Shown: piece by piece, positions 1 to 8,167 of the stretch
Layout: the number at the start of each line of letters is the position of its first letter
Position numbering within the stretch: the stretch's first letter is position 1
Assembly: GCF_000745185.1 (NCBI RefSeq)
Contig: NZ_JQNJ01000001.1
Coordinates: 2,772,501-2,836,500, forward strand
Source of the DNA: Muricauda sp. MAR_2010_75
GTDB lineage: Bacteria; Bacteroidota; Bacteroidia; Flavobacteriales; Flavobacteriaceae
Length of the DNA: 64,000 bases
Direction: 5' to 3'
Position numbers and translations under genes: made by a program
Notes under the pieces: generated by a model
What the model was told of the DNA's origin: nothing
The model's database searches: none
The model's input: the letters and a program-made list of their open reading frames with translations, nothing else

Positions 1-720
1 ACCATGGAAGAACTCAGTGCTGTTGTTGATGAAGCCCATAAACATGGTTTGAAGGTTGTAGCGCATGGACATCGACCTGAAGAAATCCGCAGAGGACTGG
101 AAGTTGGCGTTGATTGTTTTGAACATACTGGATTGTCATCAGCACCGCGTTATCCAGATGATGTTATCAAAATGATTGAGGAGCGTACAGCCCAAATGAA
201 CAAAGGCCCCATGTTTTGGTGTCCTACCGTTGAAGGACTCTACAATTACGAATATTTAAGAGATAATCAAGAAGTATTGGATAATGATTCATGGCATTTG
301 GGATTGCCTGATACGGTCATAGCGGACATTAAAAACAGTTTTAAACATCCAGATAGACTTCCTTACTTTCAATTAACCCCTTCTAGAAGACCAACGTTGC
401 AGACCAAGGTGCAACAGTTATTGGATGCTGGTGTTGTATTGTTGATTGGAACCGATAGTGGGATTCCCATGAAATTTCACAGTCAATCCACCTGGAATGA
501 GCTGGATGTTTGGGTAAACGAATTTGGAATAGACCCCATGTATGCCATTCGCTCTGCTACCTACTGGCCTGCCCTTTGGATGGGTGTTGCCGATGATGTG
601 GGTACGGTTACACCAGGCAAGTATGCCGATATTATTGCTGTTAAAGGGGATGTGTTGCGGTATATTGACTTGCTTCAAGATGTGGATTTGGTGGTTAAAC
701 ACGGTAAACGGTATAAATAA
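1..720 (+). CDS. amidohydrolase family protein, C-terminal part (cut by window start)
   Basis: This open frame runs in from the left edge, so only the last 239 residues or so of the protein are visible. They match the C-terminal half of imidazolonepropionase-like amidohydrolases. The metal-binding histidines sit in VVAHGH (about residue 20) and FEHTG (about 40), the catalytic aspartate in IGTDSG (about 148), and the GTVTPGKYADIIAVKGD segment that closes the composite beta domain lies near the end. The first HxH pair and any signal peptide would be upstream. The methionine at position 4 is internal and should not be taken as the start. The substrate cannot be told. The HlyIII gene follows after 6 bases in the same frame. 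Confidence 0.85.
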   Translation, partial: TMEELSAVVDEAHKHGLKVVAHGHRPEEIRRGLEVGVDCFEHTGLSSAPRYPDDVIKMIEERTAQMNKGPMFWCPTVEGLYNYEYLRDNQEVLDNDSWHLGLPDTVIADIKNSFKHPDRLPYFQLTPSRRPTLQTKVQQLLDAGVVLLIGTDSGIPMKFHSQSTWNELDVWVNEFGIDPMYAIRSATYWPALWMGVADDVGTVTPGKYADIIAVKGDVLRYIDLLQDVDLVVKHGKRYK

Positions 721-726
721 ATTTTC

Positions 727-1365
727 TTGACACCTAAATCAGACCCTGTTCTACTGGAAGAAAAATGGAATGCCTATTCGCATGCCTTTGGGATATTCCT
801 GTCTATAATGGGTAGTAGGGTTTTATTTCAGGAAGATTTGATTGGAACACCTTATTTGTATGGAAGTGTTTTGGTCTATTGTTTGTCCTTGGTTCATTTG
901 TTTACGGCTTCCACGGTTTATCATTCTGTTCAAAATCCGAAGTTGAAAAAGAAATTTCGCATCTGGGACCATATCAGTATTTATTATTTGATAGCCGGTA
1001 CCTATACGCCCGTTTGTCTTACCATACTTCTACCTTCCAAAGGGTGGCTGTTGTTTTATTTGGTTTGGGGAATTGCTTTGTTCGGGACAATCCTAAAGCT
1101 TTTCTTTACGGGTAGATTCGAAGTTTTTTCCCTTGTACTTTATGGAATCATGGGTTGGATCATTGTAATTGATTTACCCTATTTACTTGAAAATTTTTCT
1201 AGATCAGAATTAGTGTACTTATCCTTGGGTGGGGCCTTTTATACATTAGGAATCATTTTTTATGCGGTAAAAAAAATACCATACAATCATTTGATATGGC
1301 ATTTCTTTGTTTTGGGCGGAGCCATTAGTCATTGGATCATGATTCTTAAAATAATATCCCGATAA
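727..1365 (+). CDS. HlyIII/PAQR family integral membrane protein
   Basis: The 212-residue protein has about seven membrane segments and the hemolysin III/adiponectin-receptor signature: SxxxH (S62, H66), D81-H82 in WDHIS, and the C-terminal HxxxH plus a later His (H188, H192, H202), which bind zinc in PAQR proteins. Members are membrane hydrolases or are linked to lipid and membrane homeostasis; hemolysis itself is seldom shown. The start must be TTG at 727, because the preceding stop is in the same frame and the first in-frame ATG (about 808) lies inside the first membrane helix. It probably shares a transcript with the amidohydrolase just upstream. Confidence 0.85.
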   Translation: MTPKSDPVLLEEKWNAYSHAFGIFLSIMGSRVLFQEDLIGTPYLYGSVLVYCLSLVHLFTASTVYHSVQNPKLKKKFRIWDHISIYYLIAGTYTPVCLTILLPSKGWLLFYLVWGIALFGTILKLFFTGRFEVFSLVLYGIMGWIIVIDLPYLLENFSRSELVYLSLGGAFYTLGIIFYAVKKIPYNHLIWHFFVLGGAISHWIMILKIISR

Positions 1366-1390
1366 ATTTTCATATAGGCTATGACCTAAT

Positions 1391-2080
1391 CTATATCAAA
1401 TAAGCAATCCCGATTCCTAGAATAATAACCACTAACTTTCTCAAATTGAAGGCATGTCCTTGCGAGCTTTCAAACAGAATAATGGTTGAAATATGAAGGA
1501 ACACCCCAATGGCCAAAGAGGTCAAAATGAATCCATAATGGCCCACCCATTCAGATTGTGTGGCCACATAACTTCCTATTGGGGTCATCAATGAAAACAG
1601 GGCCACAAAGAGCAGGCTCCATGCAAGCTTCATTTTCGAGTTGATCAAGAAAGTGCTGAGAATGATGGCCACTGGGATTTTATGGATAATGATGCCATAC
1701 AAAATGGGAGCATTGCCGTGTATGGGCACTCCTTCCACCAAAGCATGTATGCAAAGGCTCAAGAAAAGCAAAAAAGGAAATTTATTTTCTTCCAGATTAA
1801 AATGCATATGCCCGTGTTCCGCACCTTTTGAAAAGAACTCCAAGAAAATTTGGAGTAGTATTCCCGCCAGAATGAACAAGGCAATGATTTTTGGGTCATG
1901 GCCCTCATATACTTCGGGAAGCAGTTCAAAAAAAGTCAGGGCCAACAAAAATGCACCGCTAAAGGCCAGCAGTAGCTTTATGTTGCTTGTGTTTTTGGGT
2001 TTCACCCCCCAAACAAAGAAAAAACTGGCCCAGACAGCCACAATGGGGATTAGGAACACGATTAAAAAAGGAAAATCCAT
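1391..2080 (-). CDS. ZIP family divalent metal transporter
   Basis: This is a 229-residue membrane protein of the ZIP (ZupT/GufA-type) family, which imports zinc or other divalent metals. The diagnostic metal-site helices are visible as HALVEGVP (112-119) and HKIPVAI (133-139). A histidine-rich loop, HGHMH (89-93), lies in the expected cytoplasmic loop, and FLHISTIILFESSQGH near 194-209 supplies further histidines. About eight hydrophobic segments are present and the length fits the small bacterial ZIPs. It stands alone, convergent with the HlyIII gene and divergent from the RNA methyltransferase. The ion specificity is inferred only from the family. Confidence 0.85.
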   Translation of the reverse strand: MDFPFLIVFLIPIVAVWASFFFVWGVKPKNTSNIKLLLAFSGAFLLALTFFELLPEVYEGHDPKIIALFILAGILLQIFLEFFSKGAEHGHMHFNLEENKFPFLLFLSLCIHALVEGVPIHGNAPILYGIIIHKIPVAIILSTFLINSKMKLAWSLLFVALFSLMTPIGSYVATQSEWVGHYGFILTSLAIGVFLHISTIILFESSQGHAFNLRKLVVIILGIGIAYLI

Positions 2081-2088
2081 AAGCTGGG

Positions 2089-2116
2089 TTGAAGGGTTAA
2101 AAATAGCCTATTTTTG
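2089..2116 (+). promoter_or_regulatory. Bacteroidota promoter for the RlmL-type methyltransferase
   Basis: A TTG -33 box (2089-2091) is followed after 17 bases by TATTTTTG (2109-2116), a perfect TAnnTTTG -7 box. Transcription should begin near 2121, which rules out the GTG at 2116 as a start and supports ATG 2137. Confidence 0.6.
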
Positions 2117-2136
2117 TGGAAAGATTTAAAGAAAAG

Positions 2137-3297
2137 ATGGTAGGGAATTTTAAGATGTTGGCCAAGACCCTTTATGGATTTGAACCACTTCTGGCAAAAG
2201 AGCTACGGAATTTAGGCGCGGGCCATGTAGAGGAGGGTGTTAGAAACGTAACTTTTGAAGGGGACACAGGATTTCTCTATAAGGCCAACCTCTGCTTGCG
2301 CACTGCGCTAAAAGTGCTGAAACCGATAGCCACGTTTAAGGTTTACAATGAAAAGGACCTTTACAACAATATCTATACGTTGGATTGGCCCGGTTTATTT
2401 CATCAAGACAAGACCTTTGCCATTGACACCACAATGAGTTCGGAGGTTTTCAACAACTCCATGTTCGTCTCCTTGAAGTCCAAAGATGCCCTAGTGGATA
2501 AGTTTCGGGAGGTGGTAAGGCAACGGCCCAATGTAAATTCCCAAGATGCCGATGTGCGTATCAACATTCATATCCATAAGAATGATTGTACGGTTTCATT
2601 GGACAGTTCGGGTAACTCCCTCCACCAGCGAGGGTATCGGATTTTGACGAATATTGCTCCCATAAATGAAGTTTTGGCCGCAGGCCTGCTTTTAAAAAGC
2701 GGTTGGGACGGGCAAACGGATTTTCTTGACCCCATGTGCGGTAGTGGCACAATTTTGATTGAAGCGGGAATGATAGCCTGTAATATTCCGGCAAACATTA
2801 ATAGGGAATCCTATGCCTTTATGAATTGGGCGGATTATGATGCAGAACTGCATAAAAAAATTGTTGATTCCAGTTTGAACAAAACTCGGGAATTCCATCA
2901 CAAAATTATTGGTTATGACAAGGCACCTTCTGCGGTGCGAAAGTCGCAGGAGAATGTTGACAATGCCAATCTATCTGAATACATAACCATAGAACGAAAG
3001 GATTTTTTTAGGACGGAAAAGCCGGTTGAAGGAAAATTGCACATGGTATTCAATCCGCCTTATGGCGAACGTCTTCCCATTGAAATGGAGGAATTTTACA
3101 CTAGAATAGGGGATACCCTAAAACAAAACTACCCAGGAACGGACGCTTGGCTGATTACTTCCAATATGGAGGCCTTAAAGTATGTTGGGCTTAAGACGTC
3201 TCGTAAAATAAGGGCTTTCAATGGAAAACTGGAGGCCCGATTGGTCCACTATGAAATGTATGAAGGCAGTAAGAAGGCAAAATTTAAGGACAGCTGA
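2137..3297 (+). CDS. THUMP-domain class I SAM-dependent rRNA methyltransferase (RlmL-like)
   Basis: The protein (386 residues from ATG 2137) has an N-terminal ferredoxin-like/THUMP region that begins AKTLYGFEPLLAKEL, followed by a Rossmann methyltransferase domain. The SAM-binding motif DPMCGSG lies at about 198-204 and the catalytic NPPYGERL at about 306-313, the (N/D)PPY motif of enzymes methylating an exocyclic amino group. The family includes RlmL, which makes m2G2445 in 23S rRNA; the exact target here is inferred. It lacks the RlmK half found in the E. coli fusion. A GTG at 2116 would add seven residues but overlaps the promoter. A strong terminator follows downstream. Confidence 0.85.
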   Translation: MVGNFKMLAKTLYGFEPLLAKELRNLGAGHVEEGVRNVTFEGDTGFLYKANLCLRTALKVLKPIATFKVYNEKDLYNNIYTLDWPGLFHQDKTFAIDTTMSSEVFNNSMFVSLKSKDALVDKFREVVRQRPNVNSQDADVRINIHIHKNDCTVSLDSSGNSLHQRGYRILTNIAPINEVLAAGLLLKSGWDGQTDFLDPMCGSGTILIEAGMIACNIPANINRESYAFMNWADYDAELHKKIVDSSLNKTREFHHKIIGYDKAPSAVRKSQENVDNANLSEYITIERKDFFRTEKPVEGKLHMVFNPPYGERLPIEMEEFYTRIGDTLKQNYPGTDAWLITSNMEALKYVGLKTSRKIRAFNGKLEARLVHYEMYEGSKKAKFKDS

Positions 3298-3386
3298 TGA
3301 CAGGCATTTCATTAATGAGATCAATGTTAAGTTAAAATTTACTTAAGTTTACCAAAATGTTTACATTTGAACTCTTGAAAAAGCAA

Positions 3387-3427
3387 GCTAACTAACTCAA
3401 GAAAATTTAGATTGCTAACTAACTCAA
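3387..3427 (+). repeat. direct repeat GCTAACTAACTCAA (two copies)
   Basis: Identical 14-base copies lie at 3387-3400 and 3414-3427, 27 bases apart start to start. They sit in non-coding sequence just before a terminator. A looser relative, TTGAGTTGGTTAAC on the plus strand, occurs near 17003 in another intergenic region. Confidence 0.7.
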
Positions 3428-3441
3428 ATTAATTACTGACG

Positions 3442-3470
3442 AAAAGAGCCTGCAATGCAGGCTCTTTTTT
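3442..3470 (+). terminator. bidirectional intrinsic terminator
   Basis: AAAAGAGCCTGC and GCAGGCTCTTTT form a perfect 12-bp stem with an AAT loop, followed by more T residues. It lies between convergent genes (rRNA methyltransferase and VOC protein) and can serve both strands. Confidence 0.85.
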
Positions 3471-3485
3471 ATTTTCAGTCTTTTT

Positions 3486-3836
3486 TCATTTATCGGACCA
3501 GATGGCCAATTCATTGCCCGATGGATCTGTAAAATGAAACCTACGTCCACCTGGAAATGAAAAAATGTCCTTTACGACGGTTCCTCCTGCTTGCACCACT
3601 CTTTTTTGAATGTCCTCCAAATTTTCATGATAAAGCACAATAAGCGCGCCATTTACAATATTTTCTTTTGTTTTTTCAAATCCACCCTCAAGGCCACTTT
3701 CCGAGAAAGCGGTGTAATCCGGTCCATAATCGGTAAAGGTCCATCCAAAGGCTCCAGTGTAGAACGCTTTTGTTTTCTCAAGGTCCTTAGCCTTAAACTC
3801 TACATAGTTGATTAGTATAGTATTGTTCATTTCCAT
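3486..3836 (-). CDS. VOC family (glyoxalase/bleomycin-resistance fold) protein
   Basis: This is a single-domain VOC protein of 116 residues. The first beta-alpha unit reads NYVEFKAKDLEKTKAFYTGAF (about 9-29) and the last FHFTDPSGNELAIW (about 100-113), the usual end with its glutamate metal ligand. The family contains glyoxalases, dioxygenases and antibiotic-binding proteins, and most short members like this have no proven reaction. It may start two codons later, at the second methionine (3830). It lies between an unknown lipoprotein and a terminator, so the context gives no functional hint. Confidence 0.8.
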   Translation of the reverse strand: MEMNNTILINYVEFKAKDLEKTKAFYTGAFGWTFTDYGPDYTAFSESGLEGGFEKTKENIVNGALIVLYHENLEDIQKRVVQAGGTVVKDIFSFPGGRRFHFTDPSGNELAIWSDK

Positions 3837-3858
3837 AAGTAATTGTTCCTCAATTTAC

Positions 3859-5100
3859 TTATTTATCTGAATAGTGAATGACTCTAATCTCTATAGCTTT
3901 AGGTTTTTGATAGTATTTGTCTTCAAAAACAATGCGTTGTGTCCAGTTTTTCTTTTCATCTAAAAGTATGTATTTGTAGTAAGATGAATCCATGGCATCA
4001 TGATTGGAAGAAAATATAAGATATGAGTCCATATGTCCCAAATCATTATAGTTATAGCGAATTGTTCCTTGAGTCTTATGTGAGGTTGTTTTTGTATTTT
4101 CATTTTGAAAGGTAGTGTGGGTTCTAAGGCCATTCTGAATAGTAGTTTTTTCCGAATAGAAGGTTTGGTCTTGCTTTACTAATGACTTAAGTTCACTTGA
4201 ATCTGTTCTTATGATCTTTATGGAAACTGCATATGTATCAGAGCCAATGATTTTAATAGCGGTATTGTTATAATAATCCCCATGAAATTCTAGAGTTGTT
4301 TTGATGTTCCAACGAAAATTCTCAGATTCATTCTTGGTAATCTCTCCTTTTGAATCAAAAAATAGTTTGTCCACAGAAATGATTTTTCGAGTAACATAAC
4401 TTCTGTTTCCCAATGGGAAAATATCGTAGGTGTATGTTTCAACGCTGGAAACCTTATCCCTTAGACACAGATAATTCAATGTTTTTTGCGTATTCACTTT
4501 TTCAACCAAAGGTTTTACAAGTTGCTGACCTTTTTTATAACGAAAGACACTTTTCAACTCTGCATTTTTAATAGTGAACGTCTTATTGCAAAAGTCTACA
4601 AACTCAAAAATGAGCCCATCTTTGAATTCCTTTTGAGCCTCATCGTCCAAAAAGAACATGGCCAAACGTATTATGGGGCCAATTTCCGTCAGCGCATAAA
4701 TACCATGAGCATCTATCAGTTTTTCACTTCTGATGGCTCTAATGCTTACATTAAATGAACCTGCTTCGATTGGATCATGGGTAAGAGCATTTTCATAAAT
4801 AAGTAACTCTATGCTTTCTATAAACTTTGTTTCATCATTTTCTTTAAAATTGGACAATTGAGTTTTTATGTCCTGAATCTTGGAAGGGTCTTCTTTAAAA
4901 GATAGGCTTTCAAAAAAAATACCACCATCCTCTTCCGAAAAACTGGATGGATAATCAATCTCCCAATCCCCGTTCAGGTGGCCTTTCCCATCGGGCCCAT
5001 TTTTAATTTCCGCCTTTTGTATTTGGACTGTGGATGAACAATTGCAAAAAAATAGCATGCATAGGATATAGATTAATTTATTGCAATACTGGTTGTACAT
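3859..5100 (-). CDS. hypothetical lipoprotein
   Basis: This 413-residue protein is not recognised. Its N-terminus has a hydrophobic stretch (about 9-20) ending in LFFCNCSS, which resembles a lipobox, so it is probably lipid-anchored in the envelope. The rest is polar, rich in Lys, Glu, Ser and Thr, with many predicted beta strands and no obvious catalytic motif. Two hydrophobic patches near 138-150 look like buried core rather than membrane. It is more A+T-rich than its neighbours and stands alone on the minus strand between the VOC gene and the DUF6048 gene, which may mark it as an accessory, lineage-specific gene. Confidence 0.7.
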   Translation of the reverse strand: MYNQYCNKLIYILCMLFFCNCSSTVQIQKAEIKNGPDGKGHLNGDWEIDYPSSFSEEDGGIFFESLSFKEDPSKIQDIKTQLSNFKENDETKFIESIELLIYENALTHDPIEAGSFNVSIRAIRSEKLIDAHGIYALTEIGPIIRLAMFFLDDEAQKEFKDGLIFEFVDFCNKTFTIKNAELKSVFRYKKGQQLVKPLVEKVNTQKTLNYLCLRDKVSSVETYTYDIFPLGNRSYVTRKIISVDKLFFDSKGEITKNESENFRWNIKTTLEFHGDYYNNTAIKIIGSDTYAVSIKIIRTDSSELKSLVKQDQTFYSEKTTIQNGLRTHTTFQNENTKTTSHKTQGTIRYNYNDLGHMDSYLIFSSNHDAMDSSYYKYILLDEKKNWTQRIVFEDKYYQKPKAIEIRVIHYSDK

Positions 5101-5236
5101 TCCTTTTGTTTATTGAAAGTCAAGTATACAACTGTTGGTACAAAAACGATCCTATAAATTGGTGGATTGACCAATATAATTGATGGAACTTTCTTTTTTT
5201 GGAAAAAAGCTATTGGCAAGGGGATTTCAGATGGGC

Positions 5237-5998
5237 TTATTGTGATTCTGGGACAGCTTCCTTTTTCTTTTTTGACTTCTTATACAATGGAATAAAGTAG
5301 GAGAGGGAATAGTTGTATCCCACGCCAAAATTGCTGCCATCGGTCACCTTATTGAATCCGGGAATCCAAAGGTTGGGAAAACGCTCATCCTCTTTGTTCG
5401 TTATCAAAAAACCCAATCGTGCACTCATGCCAATGTAAATATTGGCAAAAAGTTCCACTTTTACACCCATAACAAATTCCAACCAAGAAGCGCTGAGTCC
5501 ACTAAACTCCACATTGGGATCCGAGCCCGGTAAAAAATCGGGATTAAAGAATTGGTTGCTTTCAAAAATATTGTATTCATTCAGGGTTTGGCTAAAGCTG
5601 GCAACGGCATAACGTCCACCAATGGTAATGGCATTGTTCATCCCAAACCAGTTTTCATAGGTGTTAATGTCCACCCCGGCTTTAATGTAGCTGCCAGAAG
5701 TTTCATATTCATACAATATGGTGTGGCCCAGAGTTTCATCCTGGAGCTTTGTTTCATTGCCTATTTCGGCGGCCAGATACAATTTTCGGGTGAGTCGGTA
5801 GTCGCCCACAAGCTCGAGCCCGGTATAGTCCTCATCAATAAAGGAAAACGTTAACCTACTTAAATCGGCACCAACGCGCAGCCCAAACTCATCTTTATAT
5901 TCCACCGTATCCTTTTGTTGAAGATCTATAGGCTTGCTTTGTCCCATTGCCAAGAAAGGAAGGGATGCGATAAAGAGACTAATGAAATATTTTGACAT
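5237..5998 (-). CDS. DUF6048 family outer-membrane beta-barrel protein
   Basis: The 253-residue protein starts with a clean signal peptide ending in AMGQ (about 1-20). The mature part alternates short amphipathic strands (for example LYLAAEIGNE and IYIGMSARLGF), as in a small outer-membrane beta-barrel, and ends in a basic tail KKSKKKKEA. Its place after a DUF6452 lipoprotein and RlmD matches a block widely seen in Flavobacteriaceae, where it is called DUF6048. Its start overlaps the end of the upstream gene by 20 bases, which implies translational coupling. Function is unknown; the pairing with a lipoprotein suggests an envelope complex. Confidence 0.75.
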   Translation of the reverse strand: MSKYFISLFIASLPFLAMGQSKPIDLQQKDTVEYKDEFGLRVGADLSRLTFSFIDEDYTGLELVGDYRLTRKLYLAAEIGNETKLQDETLGHTILYEYETSGSYIKAGVDINTYENWFGMNNAITIGGRYAVASFSQTLNEYNIFESNQFFNPDFLPGSDPNVEFSGLSASWLEFVMGVKVELFANIYIGMSARLGFLITNKEDERFPNLWIPGFNKVTDGSNFGVGYNYSLSYFIPLYKKSKKKKEAVPESQ

Positions 5999-6497
5999 GG
6001 ATATTGTTAGAATTTTCTACAGTTGGTTGCACTATGCGAATGTCTTGAATCCAGTTGTTCTCGCTTTCTTGCAATGTTATGGATAAACCATCATAATTGA
6101 TTACAAAACCGCAAGCCCTTGAAACGAAAGCTTCACTGGTTGTGTAGGAAATGGTCAAAGGATCAACGTCTCCGGTTTCCATTTCGGTTTCTTCATCATC
6201 CGCTGAATCCATAATAAATTCATAAGAGGTATTTGTGGCATTTATCCGCAGGGGAACAAGCAAAGAATCCGGTGAATCGGCCCTATCATTAAAACTATCA
6301 TTGTCTAAAACGCTGTCATTATCCAAAGCCCTAATTCGTAATGAAGGTACTTCCTTGGCAACGGTGGTATCTTCAATGTCAAAAAAGCCAATGACCAACA
6401 GTGGGGTGTCACCATCTATGCAAATGTCATCTTTTTCACAGGATGAAATTTGGATAAGTAGTGCGGTGACAAGTAAGATGGGGAGAATTTTTTTCAT
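5979..6497 (-). CDS. DUF6452 family lipoprotein
   Basis: The 172-residue protein has a type II signal peptide, LIQISSC, with the lipidated cysteine at position 20, followed by EKDD, a typical acidic start of surface-directed Bacteroidota lipoproteins. The mature part is beta-rich and acidic, with a Cys near 132 in FVSRACGFVINYDG. The gene lies 31 bases behind rlmD and overlaps the DUF6048 gene, so the three probably form one transcript. It matches the flavobacterial DUF6452 family, of unknown role. Confidence 0.75.
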   Translation of the reverse strand: MKKILPILLVTALLIQISSCEKDDICIDGDTPLLVIGFFDIEDTTVAKEVPSLRIRALDNDSVLDNDSFNDRADSPDSLLVPLRINATNTSYEFIMDSADDEETEMETGDVDPLTISYTTSEAFVSRACGFVINYDGLSITLQESENNWIQDIRIVQPTVENSNNIHVKIFH

Positions 6498-6528
6498 TCC
6501 AGTATTATGCAGGTTTTAAAATCAAAAA

Positions 6529-7941
6529 TTATACCCGTTTTTCCAAAAGTACAACATTTTCAACGTGGTGGGTCTGTGGGAACATGTCCACGGGCTGCAC
6601 CTTGGTTACTTGGTACATTTCTTTCATTAGGGCCAGGTCCCGTGCCTGGGTGGCACTATTGCAACTTACGTACACAATTTTTCCTGGGGCTACCTGTATC
6701 AGTTGTTCCACCACATCTTTATGCATACCATCCCTCGGTGGGTCGGTAATAATGATGTCGGGTTTTCCGTGCAGGGCAATGAATGATTGGTTAAAGACAT
6801 TCTTCATATCTCCTACAAAGAATTCCACATTGCCTATATTATTGTGCTCTGCATTGGCAATTGCATCCTCAATAGCTTCCGGAACGGATTCAACCCCAAT
6901 CACTTTTTTCGCTTTTTTGGCCACAAATTGGGCAATGGTACCAGTTCCTGTGTAAAAGTCATATACCACTTCGTTTCCTGAGAGATTGGCAAAATCACGT
7001 GCCACTTTGTACAGCTCGTAGGCTTGTTCCGAATTGGTCTGGTAGAACGATTTTGCATTGATCTTGAACTGCAGCCCTTCCATTTCCTCAACAATATGAT
7101 CACGGCCCGAAAAACAGATGACCTCTTGATCGTAAATAGTATCGTTTTGTTTGGAATTGATGACATACAGCAAAGCTGTGATTTCCGGGAAACGTTCTTT
7201 TAAGTGGTTTAGTAAAAGCTCTCGTTGCTCCAAATTATCCTCGTAAAATTGAATCAAAACCATGATTTCCCCGGTTGAAGCCGTTCTGATCATCAATGTC
7301 CGTAAAAGGCCTTCCTGCTTTCTGGGATCGAAAAAGGAAAGCCCATTTTTTTGGGCAAAGTTTTTGGTTTCCAGACGAATGGCATTGGACGGGTCTTGCT
7401 GCAAATGGCATTTTTTGATGTCCAATATTTTGTCCCACATTCCGGGAATATGAAAGCCCAGTGCATTTCTGTCTTCAATGTCAGTATCAGAATTGATTTC
7501 CTCTTGGGTGAGCCATCTGCTATTGGAAAAGGAAAATTCCATTTTATTTCGGTAGAAATATTGCTTTTTTGAGCCTAAAATGGGGGTGGTTTCCGGTAAT
7601 TCCAGATGCCCAATACGCCTAAGGTTGTTCTCTACCTCACGTTGTTTAAAAGACAATTGATGTTCATAGGCCATATTCTGCCATTTGCATCCCCCACAAA
7701 CCCCAAAATGCTCACATTCGGGTGTCGTTCGTTTTGGGGATAAGCTATGAAAATGGGTGGCCATTCCTTCAAAATAGGCCTTTCTTTTTTTGGTGGTCAT
7801 TACATCCACCACATCGCCCGGCACGGCGTTGGATAGAAATATGACCCGACCATCCGGGGCTTTCCCAACCGACTTGCCCTTGGCTCCCGCATCAATGACC
7901 TCTACCTGTTCAAATGTCTGTCTCCTGTTCTTTTTCCGCAT
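6529..7941 (-). CDS. rlmD: 23S rRNA (uracil-1939-C5)-methyltransferase RlmD
   Basis: The 470-residue protein has the full architecture of RlmD/RumA enzymes: an N-terminal TRAM domain (about 10-60), four Fe-S cysteines (C76, C82, C85 in CEHFGVCGGC, and C178), QTNS (301-304), the SAM motif DFYTGTGTI (328-336), DPPRDGMH (400-407) and the catalytic cysteine in VSCNS (C427). It makes 5-methyluridine in 23S rRNA using SAM. A TACTTTTG -7 box ends four bases before the ATG, so the message may be leaderless. Two small envelope genes (DUF6452, DUF6048) follow in the same direction. Confidence 0.93.
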   Translation of the reverse strand: MRKKNRRQTFEQVEVIDAGAKGKSVGKAPDGRVIFLSNAVPGDVVDVMTTKKRKAYFEGMATHFHSLSPKRTTPECEHFGVCGGCKWQNMAYEHQLSFKQREVENNLRRIGHLELPETTPILGSKKQYFYRNKMEFSFSNSRWLTQEEINSDTDIEDRNALGFHIPGMWDKILDIKKCHLQQDPSNAIRLETKNFAQKNGLSFFDPRKQEGLLRTLMIRTASTGEIMVLIQFYEDNLEQRELLLNHLKERFPEITALLYVINSKQNDTIYDQEVICFSGRDHIVEEMEGLQFKINAKSFYQTNSEQAYELYKVARDFANLSGNEVVYDFYTGTGTIAQFVAKKAKKVIGVESVPEAIEDAIANAEHNNIGNVEFFVGDMKNVFNQSFIALHGKPDIIITDPPRDGMHKDVVEQLIQVAPGKIVYVSCNSATQARDLALMKEMYQVTKVQPVDMFPQTHHVENVVLLEKRV

Positions 7942-7945
7942 GGGG

Positions 7946-7953
7946 CAAAAGTA
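7946..7953 (-). promoter_or_regulatory. -7 box (TACTTTTG) of rlmD abutting the start codon
   Basis: On the minus strand TACTTTTG is separated from the rlmD ATG by only four C residues. In this phylum transcription starts a few bases past this box, so it would begin at or next to the ATG. No clear -33 TTG was found. Confidence 0.5.
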
Positions 7954-8007
7954 AGTTCTTTTTGGTATTTGGCATCGGGCAGCTTCTTAAATTGACCCTA
8001 AACTTTA

Positions 8008-8037
8008 TTGACATTCTTACTATTGGAATACGCTTTG
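8008..8037 (+). promoter_or_regulatory. possible rocD promoter with long leader
   Basis: TTG (8008-8010, part of TTGACA) is followed after 18 bases by TACGCTTTG, a -7 box with one extra base in the spacer. It would give a leader of about 125 bases. That leader contains a short hairpin, TTTCGA-GACT-TCGAAA, at 8101-8116. Function of the hairpin is unknown. Confidence 0.35.
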
Positions 8038-8167
8038 GTTTTAATCAATAATTTGTAATTTGCGGGCACTTCAAGGGATGATTTCTCTCCCACGCTGCTT
8101 TTTCGAGACTTCGAAAGAATAAAGGTAAGGTAGGAATGGTTATTTTATTGATTTAAAACTATTTAAA

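Larger units (their letters stand above)
3362..3470 (+). ncRNA. possible small RNA transcription unit between convergent genes
   Basis: Between the methyltransferase and the convergent VOC gene there is a perfect -7 box TACATTTG (3362-3369), then about 70 bases containing two copies of GCTAACTAACTCAA, then a perfect 12-bp stem terminator. Promoter, short body and terminator together look like a short non-coding transcript of about 95 bases. No clear -33 TTG box is present and no known RNA family is recognised, so this is a hypothesis. Confidence 0.3.

Noticed and set aside
2116..2136. GTG at 2116 as start of the RlmL-like gene
   Set aside because: It lies at the end of the -7 box, upstream of the expected transcription start.
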